From: Bordetella parapertussis
Lineage (GTDB): Bacteria > Pseudomonadota > Gammaproteobacteria > Burkholderiales > Burkholderiaceae_C
Assembly: GCA_945900685.1 (NCBI GenBank)
Contig: CAMDJS010000098.1
Location: 1 to 7,615, forward strand
Reading direction: 5' to 3'
DNA length: 7,615 nucleotides
In this document: piece by piece, positions 7,270-7,615 of the stretch
How positions within the stretch are numbered: position 1 is the first letter of the stretch
How the letters are laid out: every line of letters begins with the position of its first letter
Translations under genes and position numbers: made by a program
The notes under the pieces: model-generated
Database searches by the model: none
What the model saw: the letters and a program-made list of their open reading frames with translations, nothing else
What the model was told of the DNA's origin: nothing

Positions 7270-7312
7270 TTGCACTGCAAAACGTATTACAAAATACAAT
7301 GACAAAATTGTC
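7270..7312 (+). promoter_or_regulatory. Dyad-rich promoter/operator of the toxin-antitoxin module
   Basis: Three small inverted repeats stand in a row: TTGCA-C-TGCAA (7270-7280), GTATT-ACAA-AATAC (7284-7297) and GACAA-AA-TTGTC (7301-7312). The first covers a possible -35 (TTGCAC, 7270-7275). The second and third flank or cover a possible -10 (TACAAT, 7295-7300), though the 19-bp spacer is long. A regularly spaced set of dyads over a promoter is what ribbon-helix-helix antitoxins use to repress their own operon. The dyads are seen directly; their function is inferred. Confidence 0.5.
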
Positions 7313-7337
7313 TTTTCTTTTTCGCTAAGGAATAGCT

Positions 7338-7568
7338 ATGCAAGCATCCACTTTTTCATTCCGGGCTGATGAGGTTTTTTCCGAACAAACAAAGGCCATG
7401 GCCACTTCCTTGGGTCTGAAAAGCTCTGACTACATTCGGCAAGCCGTGACCGAAAAAAATGCCCAGGTGATGGCACAACGCATTGCCGCCTTGTCCAGGG
7501 AATTAGCCGAAGAACATTTGCAAGTCAACGAGTCACTGGAAGGCACGCTGTCAGATGGCATCGACTGA
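7338..7568 (+). CDS. Ribbon-helix-helix antitoxin of a type II toxin-antitoxin module
   Basis: A 76-residue protein with the ribbon-helix-helix pattern: a short N-terminal beta strand (STFSFR, residues 4-9), helix A (about 11-24), the turn LGLKSS, and helix B (SDYIRQAVTEK, about 29-40). The acidic, helical C-terminus (RELAEEHLQVNESLEG) would be the toxin-binding part. RHH antitoxins bind operator DNA as dimers and neutralise the partner toxin. The start has a strong AAGGA six nucleotides upstream. The last 14 bp overlap the downstream toxin-like gene, typical of coupled antitoxin-toxin pairs. I do not recognise a named subfamily, so no symbol is given. On its own it could be any small RHH regulator; the neighbour makes the antitoxin call. 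Confidence 0.78.
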   Translation: MQASTFSFRADEVFSEQTKAMATSLGLKSSDYIRQAVTEKNAQVMAQRIAALSRELAEEHLQVNESLEGTLSDGID

Positions 7569-7615
7569 ATTTCAACGCGGTCAGATTTGGGAGGTTGATC
7601 TCGAACCCCAATCAC
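7555..7615 (+). CDS. PemK/MazF-like endoribonuclease toxin, N-terminal fragment cut by right window edge
   Basis: The ATG at 7555 lies inside the end of the antitoxin gene in another frame. It opens MASTEFQRGQIWEVDLEPQS before the sequence ends. RG-IW-VDL-P is the first beta-strand signature of PemK/MazF toxins, which cleave mRNA (and sometimes tRNA or rRNA) at short sites and are neutralised by the antitoxin made just before. GGAAGG at 7538-7543 is a somewhat distant ribosome-binding site. The catalytic Arg and Ser/Thr positions further on are outside the window, so activity cannot be judged and an intact gene is assumed, not shown. Confidence 0.7.
   Translation, partial: MASTEFQRGQIWEVDLEPQS

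Noticed and set aside
7335..7615. Mobile element or integration site around the toxin-antitoxin genes
   Set aside because: No transposase, terminal inverted repeats, tRNA fragment or direct repeats are visible in the window.

Overview
The window looks like chromosomal DNA of a betaproteobacterium, most likely order Burkholderiales and plausibly Comamonadaceae. The basis is the tmRNA tag (ANDERFALAA), the style of the GyrA, UbiG and PheA proteins, and a short OmpA-family protein with an SGE-W/CWR-type N-terminus. This assignment comes from recognising families by eye, not from a database search.

Left part, minus strand (1-2407): reading in the direction of transcription, a strong-looking promoter drives a small OmpA-family peptidoglycan-binding outer-membrane protein with a slippage-prone Ala-Pro hexanucleotide tract. 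A clear intrinsic terminator follows. Next come ubiG (ubiquinone O-methyltransferases) and, 12 bp later, a HAD phosphatase usually called gph that may really be the peptidoglycan-recycling phosphatase MupP. Only 13 bp beyond its stop codon begins ssrA (tmRNA), which runs off the left edge. The gph stop codon forms part of the likely ssrA -10 box.

Right part, plus strand (2518-7237): gyrA (DNA gyrase A), pheA (chorismate mutase/prephenate dehydratase with an ACT domain) and tyrA (prephenate dehydrogenase) are probably co-transcribed. gyrA and pheA overlap by ATGA and tyrA follows after 50 bp. PheA and TyrA are the two branches from chorismate/prephenate to phenylalanine and tyrosine. The serC gene that I expect between gyrA and pheA in many Burkholderiales is absent here.

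Right edge (7238-7615): an AT-rich stretch carries three consecutive small dyads, then a 76-aa ribbon-helix-helix antitoxin-like gene. Its end overlaps by 14 bp the start of a PemK/MazF-like toxin gene cut by the window edge. This type II toxin-antitoxin module sits where core aromatic-pathway genes would often continue. No stretch over 300 bp lacks a gene. I see no CRISPR array, prophage, insertion sequence or clearly new system. The points most worth a second look are the gph/mupP identity, the toxin-antitoxin module with its dyad-rich promoter, the ssrA promoter inside a stop codon, and the Ala-Pro repeat.
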